Positions 35,650-43,135 of a DNA stretch of 64,000 nt are shown here, one piece after another. This DNA comes from Microbacterium lushaniae (GTDB lineage: Bacteria; Actinomycetota; Actinomycetes; Actinomycetales; Microbacteriaceae): contig NZ_CP044232.1 of the NCBI RefSeq assembly GCF_008727775.1, positions 2,232,001 to 2,296,000 on the forward strand, read 5' to 3'. Made by a program: the position numbers and the translations under genes. Position 1 is the stretch's first letter, and every line of letters begins with the position of its first letter. Under the pieces are notes generated by a model. It saw only the letters and a list, made by a program, of their open reading frames with translations. It was not told the DNA's origin and searched no databases.

Positions 35650-36771
35650 TCAGCTGCCGCAGGAGGGCAGCGCGCCCAGGTCGCCGTCGGTCCGGACCGC
35701 CTCGAGCACGTCGAGGGCGTCGTCCAGATCGGCGACGGCGAACACCTGCACGCCCGAGGGGATGTGGCCGACCACCTCGTCGCAGTTGCCCTCCGGTGCC
35801 AGGAAATACTCGGCGCCGGCGTCGCGGGCGCCGTACAGCTTCTGCCGGATGCCCCCGATCCGCCCGACCTCCCCCTCGGCATCGATCGTCCCGGTGCCGG
35901 CTATGCGCTCACCACCGGTGAGGTCTCCCGGGCTCAGCACATCGATGATCCCGAGCGCGAACATCATCCCGGCGCTGGGTCCGCCGACATCATCGAGCTG
36001 GATGGTGACATCGACGGGAAGGTCGAACTGCGCCATCAGCTGCACGCCGATGAGCCACGTCGCCTCACCCTCGGACTCGATCTCGCGAGGCGTGACCGAG
36101 ACCTCCTGGCGCTGCCCCTCGCGGTCGATCACGAGGGTGACGGGTTCTCCCTCGCCGGCCACGACGGCGTCACGCACCTGCTGGGCGTCGGTGGCGGGGA
36201 TGCCGTCGACGGTGAGGATGACATCGCCCGGTTCCAGGAGGCCCTCGGCGGCGGAGTCGTCGGTGAGCGAGTGCACCGCGATGTGAGAGGTCACCTCGTA
36301 GCCCAGCTCCGACAGCGCTGCCGCGGCGGCCTCCTGCTGCGAGTCGACCATGAGCGCGGCGTTCTGCTCGTTGCGCTGCTCGGTGGTCTGCCCCGGCGGG
36401 AAGATCGCCTCCAGGGGCAGCACCGCACGGGACGGATCGAACCACGCCACGGCGAGCTCGAACCAGGACGGGCGGCGCTCGGGGTTGCCGACCACCTGGA
36501 CCGTCAGCAGATCCAGCGCCCCTTCCGGCGGATAGGTCTCGGCGTCCTCGACGGAGATCAGCGGCACCTCGTCGCCGTCGGCGGTCTTCACCGTGCCCAG
36601 GGTGTTGTAGACGGGGCCGGGCTGCTGGATGACGTAGGCGGTGGGCAGGAAGGTGATCACCAGGAGCACGACCAGGGCGATGACCAGTGCCCACAGCCCC
36701 GTGACGGTGCCTCGGCTGAACCGGGGGCGCGCGGGCGGCACGATCGTGGTGTCCTGGTCGAACAGCGCCAC
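35650..36771 (-). CDS. Lon-like membrane serine protease with PDZ domain (YlbL family)
   Basis: A 373-residue protein with one N-terminal transmembrane helix (about 25-48). PDZ residues EGLLEPGDVILTVDGIPA lie near 175-195, and a Lon-type protease domain follows, with the Ser-Lys dyad S266 (DVGGPSAGMMFALG) and K311 (GIRQKLYGARDAGA). Members cleave cell-envelope proteins. GTG 36771 has an AAGGAAGG site 6 nt upstream, which is buried in a hairpin. Same orientation as, and 94 bp from, UPF0182. Confidence 0.93.
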   Translation of the reverse strand: MALFDQDTTIVPPARPRFSRGTVTGLWALVIALVVLLVITFLPTAYVIQQPGPVYNTLGTVKTADGDEVPLISVEDAETYPPEGALDLLTVQVVGNPERRPSWFELAVAWFDPSRAVLPLEAIFPPGQTTEQRNEQNAALMVDSQQEAAAAALSELGYEVTSHIAVHSLTDDSAAEGLLEPGDVILTVDGIPATDAQQVRDAVVAGEGEPVTLVIDREGQRQEVSVTPREIESEGEATWLIGVQLMAQFDLPVDVTIQLDDVGGPSAGMMFALGIIDVLSPGDLTGGERIAGTGTIDAEGEVGRIGGIRQKLYGARDAGAEYFLAPEGNCDEVVGHIPSGVQVFAVADLDDALDVLEAVRTDGDLGALPSCGS

Positions 36772-36778
36772 GGGGAAC

Positions 36779-36816
36779 CTTCCTTCGCCTGGTCGTTCGC
36801 GACCGGCGTAAGGAAG
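36779..36816 (-). promoter_or_regulatory. 5'-leader hairpin that sequesters the ribosome binding site of the Lon-like protease gene
   Basis: Read on the minus strand, CTTCCTT-A-CGCCGGTCG pairs with CGACC-A-GGCGAAGGAAG around a CGAA loop: 16 base pairs interrupted by two single-A bulges. The 3' strand contains the AAGGAAG of the Shine-Dalgarno site. When folded the site is closed, which suggests translational control by temperature, a protein or ribosome activity. Confidence 0.55.
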
Positions 36817-36897
36817 CGAGGGGCAGCCGGGGAGTGCGAGTGATGCGTGCGACTAGCGTAGAGCGCCAGGAGTAGACCCGGCTGAAAGGCGGCTGAA

Positions 36898-38325
36898 GTG
36901 GCGGACGACGACCGCAGTCCCGAGGAGGAGTTTCAGGAGCTTCTGCGCAAGCTCTTGGCCGGCGAGGGCGGGGCGATCGACCCGGAGCAGCTGTCCCGGC
37001 TGTCGGGGATGCCCATCGATCCCGCGACGATGCAGACCATGATGCGTCATCTGCAGGGCGCGTTCGCCTCCGGCGACGAGGGCATCTCCTGGGATCTGGC
37101 CAAGCGGCAGGCGCTGCACATCGCGAATCAGAGCAGCCTGGCCATCACCTCGGGTCAGCGCACCGACCTCGACGCCGCCTTCTCCCTCGCCGCCCTGTGG
37201 CTCAGCGAGGCGACGACGATCTCCGAACTCCCCACCCCGCCACGGGTCATCACGCGCGGTGCGTGGGTGGAGGAGACCCTTCCGGTGTGGCAGGAACTCG
37301 CCGAGCCGGTGGCCACGAGCATCGCCGACGCACTGACGAGCGCGCTGGGCTCGCAGGCCCCCGACGACATGCAGGATCTCATCGCCGGCGCCGGGCGCCT
37401 CATGCGCACGGTGGGCGGATCGCTCTTCGCAACCCAGCTCGGCCACGTCGTGGGACGCCTCTCCACCGAGGTGGTCAGCGGCGGTGACGTGGGCATCCCG
37501 GTCATGCCCGACGGAGACGCCGCGATCCTGCCGCAGAACTTCGCCGATTTCGGCCGGGATCTGGAGATCCCCGACGATCAGCTGGCCCTCTACCTCGCCA
37601 CGCGCGAGCTGGCACACGCTCGGCTGTTCCGCCACGCCCGGTGGCTGCGCCTGCACGTCATCTCGCAGGTGCGCGACTTCGCCGCCGGCATCCACGTCGA
37701 CACCGACGCGCTGGAGGATCTGGCCGGCCGCTTCGACCCGTCCGAGCCCGAGGAACTGCGCCGCGCGCTGGAGAGCGGCGCGCTGCTGCCCGCGCGCTCC
37801 GAGGAGCAGACCGCCGCCCTGACCAGGCTCGAGAATCTCCTCGCGACGATCGAGGGCTGGGTGGATGTCGTCACCGCCGAGGCCACGACGCGGCTTCCCT
37901 CAGCCGACCGGATCGCGGAGGCCGTGCGCCGCCGCCGCGCCGTGGGCGGGCCCGCAGAGCAGGCGCTGGGATCGCTCGTCGGCCTCGAGCTGCGCCCCCG
38001 GCGCATGCGGGAGGCGGCGGCGATGTGGCGTGCCGTGACCGACGCCGTGGGCTCGGCCGGCCGCGATGCCCTGTGGGACTACCCCGACCTCATGCCCGGC
38101 GCCGACGACATCGACGACCCGGCGGCACTGGTCGCCCGGGTGTCGGCGCAGGCCCGCGGCGAGGCGCCACAGCACGATGAACTCGACGACGCCCTCGCCC
38201 GGCTGCTCGCCGAGGAGGCGGAGAGCGGCGCTTCCGATGGCGCCGCCTCCCCCGATGCCGACGGCGCCGACCCCGGCGACGGCGGCGCGGACGAGCCGGG
38301 TCCGGAGGGCCCCCGCCCCGTCTGA
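36898..38325 (+). CDS. Zinc-dependent metalloprotease family protein (DUF2342/zincin-like)
   Basis: A 475-residue actinobacterial protein related to Rv3195. The family name derives from a zincin-like fold; the relevant helix here is LATRELAHARLFRHARWLRLHV, which has ExxxH spacing but not a classical HExxH, so proteolysis should not be assumed. The N terminus is acidic (MADDDRSPEEEFQELLRKL), and the last 50 residues are disordered and rich in Asp, Ala and Gly. GTG 36898 has a purine-rich site. It diverges from the Lon-like protease gene across 126 bp. Confidence 0.85.
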   Translation: MADDDRSPEEEFQELLRKLLAGEGGAIDPEQLSRLSGMPIDPATMQTMMRHLQGAFASGDEGISWDLAKRQALHIANQSSLAITSGQRTDLDAAFSLAALWLSEATTISELPTPPRVITRGAWVEETLPVWQELAEPVATSIADALTSALGSQAPDDMQDLIAGAGRLMRTVGGSLFATQLGHVVGRLSTEVVSGGDVGIPVMPDGDAAILPQNFADFGRDLEIPDDQLALYLATRELAHARLFRHARWLRLHVISQVRDFAAGIHVDTDALEDLAGRFDPSEPEELRRALESGALLPARSEEQTAALTRLENLLATIEGWVDVVTAEATTRLPSADRIAEAVRRRRAVGGPAEQALGSLVGLELRPRRMREAAAMWRAVTDAVGSAGRDALWDYPDLMPGADDIDDPAALVARVSAQARGEAPQHDELDDALARLLAEEAESGASDGAASPDADGADPGDGGADEPGPEGPRPV

Positions 38326-38344
38326 CCTCTCCTCCCCAGGCGCC

Positions 38345-38371
38345 CACCCGTCCGCAGTCCGCGGACGGGTG
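38345..38371 (+). terminator. Hairpin terminator after the DUF2342 gene
   Basis: Perfect 11-bp arms CACCCGTCCGC and GCGGACGGGTG with a 5-base loop, 19 bp after the stop at 38325. No T tract, as usual in this GC-rich genome. Confidence 0.7.
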
Positions 38372-38417
38372 TGGACAGCACGACGCGCGGGCAGGGGGCG
38401 ACGAGCACAATCGGGGG

Positions 38418-39272
38418 ATGCTGCGCTTGAACCCCGCTCATCCCCCGCTGTGGCGGGATGCCACCACCGTGCAGTTCGGCGTCGACGACGTCGCGCGGCT
38501 GGAGGAACCGCAGCCGTGGGAGGAGGTGCTGCTGGCGGATCTGGCCCGTGGCATCCCCGATTCCGCCCTCCCGGGGCTGCTGAAGACGCGGCGGATCCGT
38601 CCGGCCGAGGCCGAGGCTTTCTTCGCGGAACTGCAGCCGGTGCTCGAGCGTACGCGCCCCCCAGCGCGGATCGTGCTGCAGACCACCGACGAGTCCGACC
38701 CCGGCCTCAGGGCGGCGGTGGCCGGCGCGCTGGCACGCACGGGCGCGCACGTGCGCGAGGCCCGCTGGTCGCCGTTCGCCACCACGGACGTGCCCCCGGG
38801 ATGGACCGCCGTGGTGCTGGCTGCGCACCTGGTCGAGCCGCGCCGGGCGGCCGCCCTCGTCTCCGCAGACACCCGCCATGCCCCGCTGGTGTTCGACGGC
38901 GCCGGCGCCGTCGTCGGCCCCGTCATCGAGCCCGGGATCACCGCGTGCCTGGCCTGCGATGCAGCGCACGCCCGCGACGCCGACCCGGCGTGGCCGGTCG
39001 TGGCCAGTCAGCTCATGGGCCGCACGTGCACCGTCGACGCCGATCTGGCGGTGGAGGCGGCACGCGTGGCGGCGCAGCTGGTCACCATCCCGACGGCGAC
39101 TCCCGCGCGCTCCGTACGTCTGCGCGCGGACGCACCGAACCGCGTGTGGCGGGTGCATCCGCCGCACGAAGACTGCGCGTGCCGATCTCTTGCAGGAACC
39201 GCGACGGATTACGCGCCATCCGCCCGCGCCCGCGCGACCAGCTCACCGACAGGGTTCGCCCGGCCCGCGTGA
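38418..39272 (+). CDS. RRE/cyclodehydratase-like protein (TOMM leader-binding type), orphan
   Basis: A 284-residue protein. The N-terminal 80 residues (LRLNPAHPPLWRDATTVQFGVD) resemble the PqqD-like RiPP recognition element. The middle is a worn ThiF/E1-like fold. The C-terminal half has GPVIEPGITACLACDAAHARDADPAWPVVASQL and DCACRS, the Cys pairs found in cyclodehydratase C-type proteins of azole-forming RiPP systems. No YcaO, dehydrogenase or precursor gene is nearby, so a role outside RiPP synthesis is possible, as in the mycobacterial gene at this position. CACAAT is 6 nt before the ATG. The last 191 bp overlap uvrD2. Confidence 0.72.
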   Translation: MLRLNPAHPPLWRDATTVQFGVDDVARLEEPQPWEEVLLADLARGIPDSALPGLLKTRRIRPAEAEAFFAELQPVLERTRPPARIVLQTTDESDPGLRAAVAGALARTGAHVREARWSPFATTDVPPGWTAVVLAAHLVEPRRAAALVSADTRHAPLVFDGAGAVVGPVIEPGITACLACDAAHARDADPAWPVVASQLMGRTCTVDADLAVEAARVAAQLVTIPTATPARSVRLRADAPNRVWRVHPPHEDCACRSLAGTATDYAPSARARATSSPTGFARPA

Positions 39273-40851
39273 TGCCGACGTAGGCGAGACGGCGTTCTTC
39301 GTCGATGTCCTCGAAGGAGGTGGCGTAGGAGATCGGCAGCAGCCCTTCGCTCAGGCCCACCAGATGCACGTGGTCCCACTCCAGGCCCTTCGCCGCATGC
39401 AGCGTGGCGAGGGTGACCGTCCGTGTCGTGGGCTCGTGCTGATCCTTCGCACGTGCGACCAGACCGTCGGTGAAGGCGCGCAGGCTGGTTCCGGGTTCGG
39501 CGTTCTCGGCCAGTCGCAGGATCGCCGCCCGCGCCTCCCATGAGTCCCGCAGTGCGCCGCCGGCCGGCGGCGGCTCATCCGTGAGTCCGAGCGAGCGCAG
39601 CACGTCGCGCACCGTGGTGACGAAGTCGGTTTCGATGGGTGCGACCGAGGCGGCCCGCAGGGCGAGGACCGCCTGGCGCACCTCGGGCTGATCGAAGAAG
39701 CGCCGGCCGCCGAGCACAGTGGTGGCAACGCCCGCTGCGGCCAGGGCGGCGAGGAGGGCCGCGGACTGCGCGTGCGAGCGGTACAGCACCGCGATCGCGG
39801 AGGGTTCGACGCCGCCGGCGATCGCGTCGGCGATCGAGCGTGCCACGGCCGCGGCCTCCGCCTCGTCGTCCTCGAACGCGCGGACCACCGGCGTGGGCGC
39901 GGCGCCGCCGGGGCGGGCGGGCACGAGTTCGAGCGCGCCGGGGCGACCCCGCATGAGGGCGTTGGCCACCTCGAGCACGGGCGCGGCCGACCGGTAGTTC
40001 GTCTCCAGCCGGAACAGCTGGGCGTCTTCGTGCGTGCGGGGGAAATCGAGCAGATACCGCGCGTCGGCGCCGGCGAACGAGTAGATCGTCTGGCTGGCAT
40101 CGCCCACGACGCACAGGTCGCGCCGGTCGCCCAGCCACAGCTGCAGCAGACGGTACTGCAGGGGCGAGACATCCTGGAACTCGTCGACGGTGAAGTGGCG
40201 GTACTGCTCGCGCACCTCCTGCGTGACGCGCGGTTCGGCCTCCAGCATCCCCGCGCACGTGAGCAGCACGTCCTCGAAGTCCATCTGACGCCGCTCGTCC
40301 TTGAGCTTCTCGTACGCGCGCTGCAGGTCGGCCACCTGCTGCACGTCCAGGCGCCCGATTCCGGAGGGTCGTGCGGCCACGAAGGCGTCGACGCTGCGCA
40401 TCGTGATCTTGCGCCATTCGATGGCGCTCGCCACGTCACGCAGGGTGGGGGTGTCGGGCGAGAGCCCGATCCCGTCCGCCGCGTGCGCCAGGAGCTTGAC
40501 CTTGTTGCTCACCAGGGCCGGCGCCCCGTCGCCGGTGAGGGAGGGCCAGAAGTAGTTCAGCTGCGCCAGAGCCGCGGCGTGGAACGTGCGGGCCGCCACG
40601 CCGTCGATCCCCAGCGCCCGCAGCCGCCCGCGCATCTCCCCGGCAGCCTTCGCGGTGAAGGTCACCGCCATCACCCGCCCGGGCGAGTACGCCCCGGTGT
40701 CCACCCCGTGGGCGATGCGGTGCGTGATGACGCGCGTCTTGCCGGTGCCTGCTCCGGCGAGCACGCACACCGGGCCGCGGAGGGCGGATGCGGCGGCCCG
40801 CTGATGATCGTCGAGGTTGTCCAGTGCGCTCACGGTCGGTCGTCGTGCCAT
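39082..40851 (-). CDS. ATP-dependent DNA helicase UvrD2-like (SF1)
   Basis: A 589-residue 3'-5' SF1 helicase. Walker A is LAGAGTGKTRV, motif Ia VTFTAKAAGEM, motif II VDEFQDVSPLQ, motif III GDASQTIYSF, motif IV ETNYRS, motif V TLHAAKGLEWDHVHL and motif VI YVGITRAG. Mycobacterial UvrD2 carries an HRDC and a four-Cys module after the helicase; here the protein stops soon after motif VI, so the extension is absent. ATG 40851 overlaps nudC by 22 bp; GTG 40833 would give a GTGA overlap and is a fair alternative. The 3' end overlaps the convergent cyclodehydratase-like gene. Confidence 0.9.
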   Translation of the reverse strand: MARRPTVSALDNLDDHQRAAASALRGPVCVLAGAGTGKTRVITHRIAHGVDTGAYSPGRVMAVTFTAKAAGEMRGRLRALGIDGVAARTFHAAALAQLNYFWPSLTGDGAPALVSNKVKLLAHAADGIGLSPDTPTLRDVASAIEWRKITMRSVDAFVAARPSGIGRLDVQQVADLQRAYEKLKDERRQMDFEDVLLTCAGMLEAEPRVTQEVREQYRHFTVDEFQDVSPLQYRLLQLWLGDRRDLCVVGDASQTIYSFAGADARYLLDFPRTHEDAQLFRLETNYRSAAPVLEVANALMRGRPGALELVPARPGGAAPTPVVRAFEDDEAEAAAVARSIADAIAGGVEPSAIAVLYRSHAQSAALLAALAAAGVATTVLGGRRFFDQPEVRQAVLALRAASVAPIETDFVTTVRDVLRSLGLTDEPPPAGGALRDSWEARAAILRLAENAEPGTSLRAFTDGLVARAKDQHEPTTRTVTLATLHAAKGLEWDHVHLVGLSEGLLPISYATSFEDIDEERRLAYVGITRAGRTLSVSWSRGRGRMARNPSRFLQEIGTRSLRAADAPATRGSVRPRADVRSARESPSGW

Positions 40852-41735
40852 TCACGGATGAGGCGGGACGCGATGGAGGCGGGGCCCGGCAGCTGGAGGG
40901 CGCTGCGGCCGGCCAGCGCGTCGCCGATCTCGGTCCGCGTGAACCACCGCACCGCGACGATCTCCTCACCGTCAGCCCGAGCGACCTCGGGGGCGGTGGC
41001 CGCGGCCGTGAAGCCGAGCATCAGCGAGCGCGGGTACGGCCACCCCTGGGAGCCGCGGTACCGGAGGTCTCCGACGGTGACGCCGGCCTCCTCGCGCACC
41101 TCCCGCACGACGGCGTCCTCGAGGGACTCGCCCGCCTCGGCGAAGCCCGCGAAGCACGAGTAGCGGTCGGCGCCCCACAGCGCGTTGGAGCCCAGCAGCA
41201 GCAGGTCGGGGTCATCGGCCCGCGTGACGGCGACGATGACGGCCGGGTCGGTGCGGGGGAAGTGCTCGCGCCCGCACTGCGGGCAGTGCCTGGCCCAGCC
41301 TGCGTGCCGGAGGTCGGTGCGCGTTCCGCACGCGGGGCAGAACGGCGCATCCACGAGCCATCGCCCGAGCGCGACCGCGGGCATCAGCACGGCCGTGTCG
41401 TCGGCGGGGAGGTCGCCGCCGATCGCCCGGAGCGCGCCCCAGCCGCCGGGAGCGGCGACCGGCTCGTCGCGATCGGGCGGGAACGCGGCGGCGAGCACCG
41501 CAGCGCCGTCGGGCCGGCGACCCAGGAACGCCCACACGGCGTCCTCCGGGACGTCGGCGACCGTGACGGCGGCCAATCCGCCGTCGTCCGCGAGCGGGAC
41601 GGCATCCCCGCGCACGACGAGCACCATCGTCCGCGGATCGGCCTGCGCCTGGGCGATCAGGTCGTCCGTCATGCGTTCGGTGGGCGATCTGTCGACCGGA
41701 CCGAAACGCGGAGAAGACGTGACGGGAACCGTCAT
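40830..41735 (-). CDS. nudC: NADH pyrophosphatase / NAD+ diphosphatase (NudC)
   Basis: A 301-residue Nudix hydrolase that cleaves NAD(H) to NMN(H) and AMP and removes NAD caps from RNA. The zinc ribbon is C133, C136, C151 and C154 (CPAC, CPQC). The Nudix box GFAEAGESLEDAVVREVREEAGV spans 197-219, and SQGWPYPRSLMLGF provides the NADH-specificity motif (usually SQPWPFPxS). GAGAGG precedes the ATG. It lies directly upstream of uvrD2, the same order as in mycobacteria. Confidence 0.94.
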   Translation of the reverse strand: MTVPVTSSPRFGPVDRSPTERMTDDLIAQAQADPRTMVLVVRGDAVPLADDGGLAAVTVADVPEDAVWAFLGRRPDGAAVLAAAFPPDRDEPVAAPGGWGALRAIGGDLPADDTAVLMPAVALGRWLVDAPFCPACGTRTDLRHAGWARHCPQCGREHFPRTDPAVIVAVTRADDPDLLLLGSNALWGADRYSCFAGFAEAGESLEDAVVREVREEAGVTVGDLRYRGSQGWPYPRSLMLGFTAAATAPEVARADGEEIVAVRWFTRTEIGDALAGRSALQLPGPASIASRLIREWHDDRP

Positions 41736-41798
41736 CGAGTACCTCTCTCACAGGCGTGGCGCGGGGTCGGGGCGGCGGGCCCGGCCTACCCTGGGCGC

Positions 41799-43135
41799 AT
41801 GGCACGCTCACCACTCACTCTAGCCGCGTCGGCGACGGCGGCCCTGCCGCGCATCGCCGTGGTGGGAGCCGGTCCCCTCACGGAGCACGCGGCGGGCCGT
41901 TTCGACGCCGCGTTCGTTCGCTTCGAGGACGGCCGGGAAGCGGTCGTGCGCATGCCCGCCGGCGAGGACTCCGCCGCCGACCTGGCCGCCGAGTCCCGCG
42001 CGCTGATCGCCCTCACCCCCGGCGTGCGCGCACTGCTGCCCTTCCGCGCGCCGGAGGTGCTCGGCGAATCCGGATCGGGAGCGGCCCGGGTCCTGGTCGT
42101 GGACTTCCTTCCCGGCTACCGCGTCGACCCGGCGCACCTGCCGAAGGGGCCGGGCATCGCCACGGCCGTCGGCGCCGCTCTGGCCGCCGTGCACGCGCTG
42201 CCACCCTCGATCGTGCGGACCGACGGCCTGCCGGTGCGCACTCCCGCGCAGGTTCGCGACGACGTGGTGCGGCTCCTGGACCGCGTCGAGGCGACGCATC
42301 GGGCCCCCGACGTGCTCGCCGAACGCTGGCGCAGGGCGGTCGAAGCCGATGACCTGTGGCGGTTCGAGTCGGCCGTCGTGCTCGGCGGGGCCACATCGTC
42401 CACCTTCCTGCTCTCCGACGACGGCGACGGCGTCCGCGTCGTGGGTGCACTCGAGTGGGCGGGTCTGAGCGTGGGCGACCCCGCGACCGACCTGCGGTGG
42501 CTCGCGTCGGCGCCCGAGGCCGCGGACGCCGTCATGGACGGGTACACCGCCGACGCCGCGCGGGCCCCCGACGCGCTCCTGCGCGAACGCGCCCGGCTGT
42601 ACGCCGAGCTGGAGTTCGCCCGCTGGCTCGTGCACGGCGTCGACACCGGCGACGACACGGTCATCGCCGACGCCGTCGCCCTCCTGGACGCCCTCGCCGA
42701 CGGCGTGCGCGGGGATCGGATCGTGCCGGATGCGCCGGTCGATCTGGAGAGCGCCATGGCGTTCGTGGAGCGCATGCCCGAGCCGGGCACCGCAGCGGCG
42801 GACACGTCGATGCAGACCGACACGTACGACCCCGAGATGCTCTCGCTGTTCATCGCCACCGAACGCGACCGCACCGACGCCAAGCCCGCCCCGACTTCGG
42901 GTTGGACGGCCTGCGCCACCCGGAGGAGACGGCGACGGCCCCCATCGACATCACCGGGTGGGCGCACGACCGCGCAGACGACGACGTGCAGGCTCCCGCC
43001 GGCACCGACGCCCCTGCGGAAGCCGAGGCCGCCGATCACGACGGCCCGCTCGAGGAGGAAGCGGCCCGCGCGACGCGCGCGGCGCTGCGGTGGTGGGGAC
43101 GTGACGGCTCGACGCGTCTCAGTTCCGGAGGATGA
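41799..43135 (+). CDS. Aminoglycoside/macrolide phosphotransferase-fold protein, degenerate active site, C-terminal frameshift
   Basis: About 445 residues if a one-base deletion is corrected. It has the APH kinase fold (VVDFLPGYRVDPAHLP hinge; LSVGDPATDLRWLA after the DFG position). The catalytic HGD motif reads LGG (195-197, FESAVVLGGATSSTFLL) and the metal-binding D of xDW is Glu (LEW, 218-220), so it is probably a pseudokinase. At 42889-42892 a run of four C replaces an expected five; downstream the next frame (GLDGLRHPEE...TRAALRWWG) clearly continues the protein to the TGA at 43135, whereas the uncorrected frame reads antisense to adnB up to 43553. ATG 41799 follows TACCCT by 6 nt (leaderless). 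Confidence 0.75.

Noticed and set aside
33039..35921. A 960-codon open frame antisense to UPF0182
   Set aside because: Low-complexity peptide with no domain; the UPF0182 reading is supported by membrane segments and family length.
38418..39272. A RiPP biosynthetic gene cluster
   Set aside because: Only one RRE-like protein is present; no precursor, YcaO, oxidase or exporter within reach.
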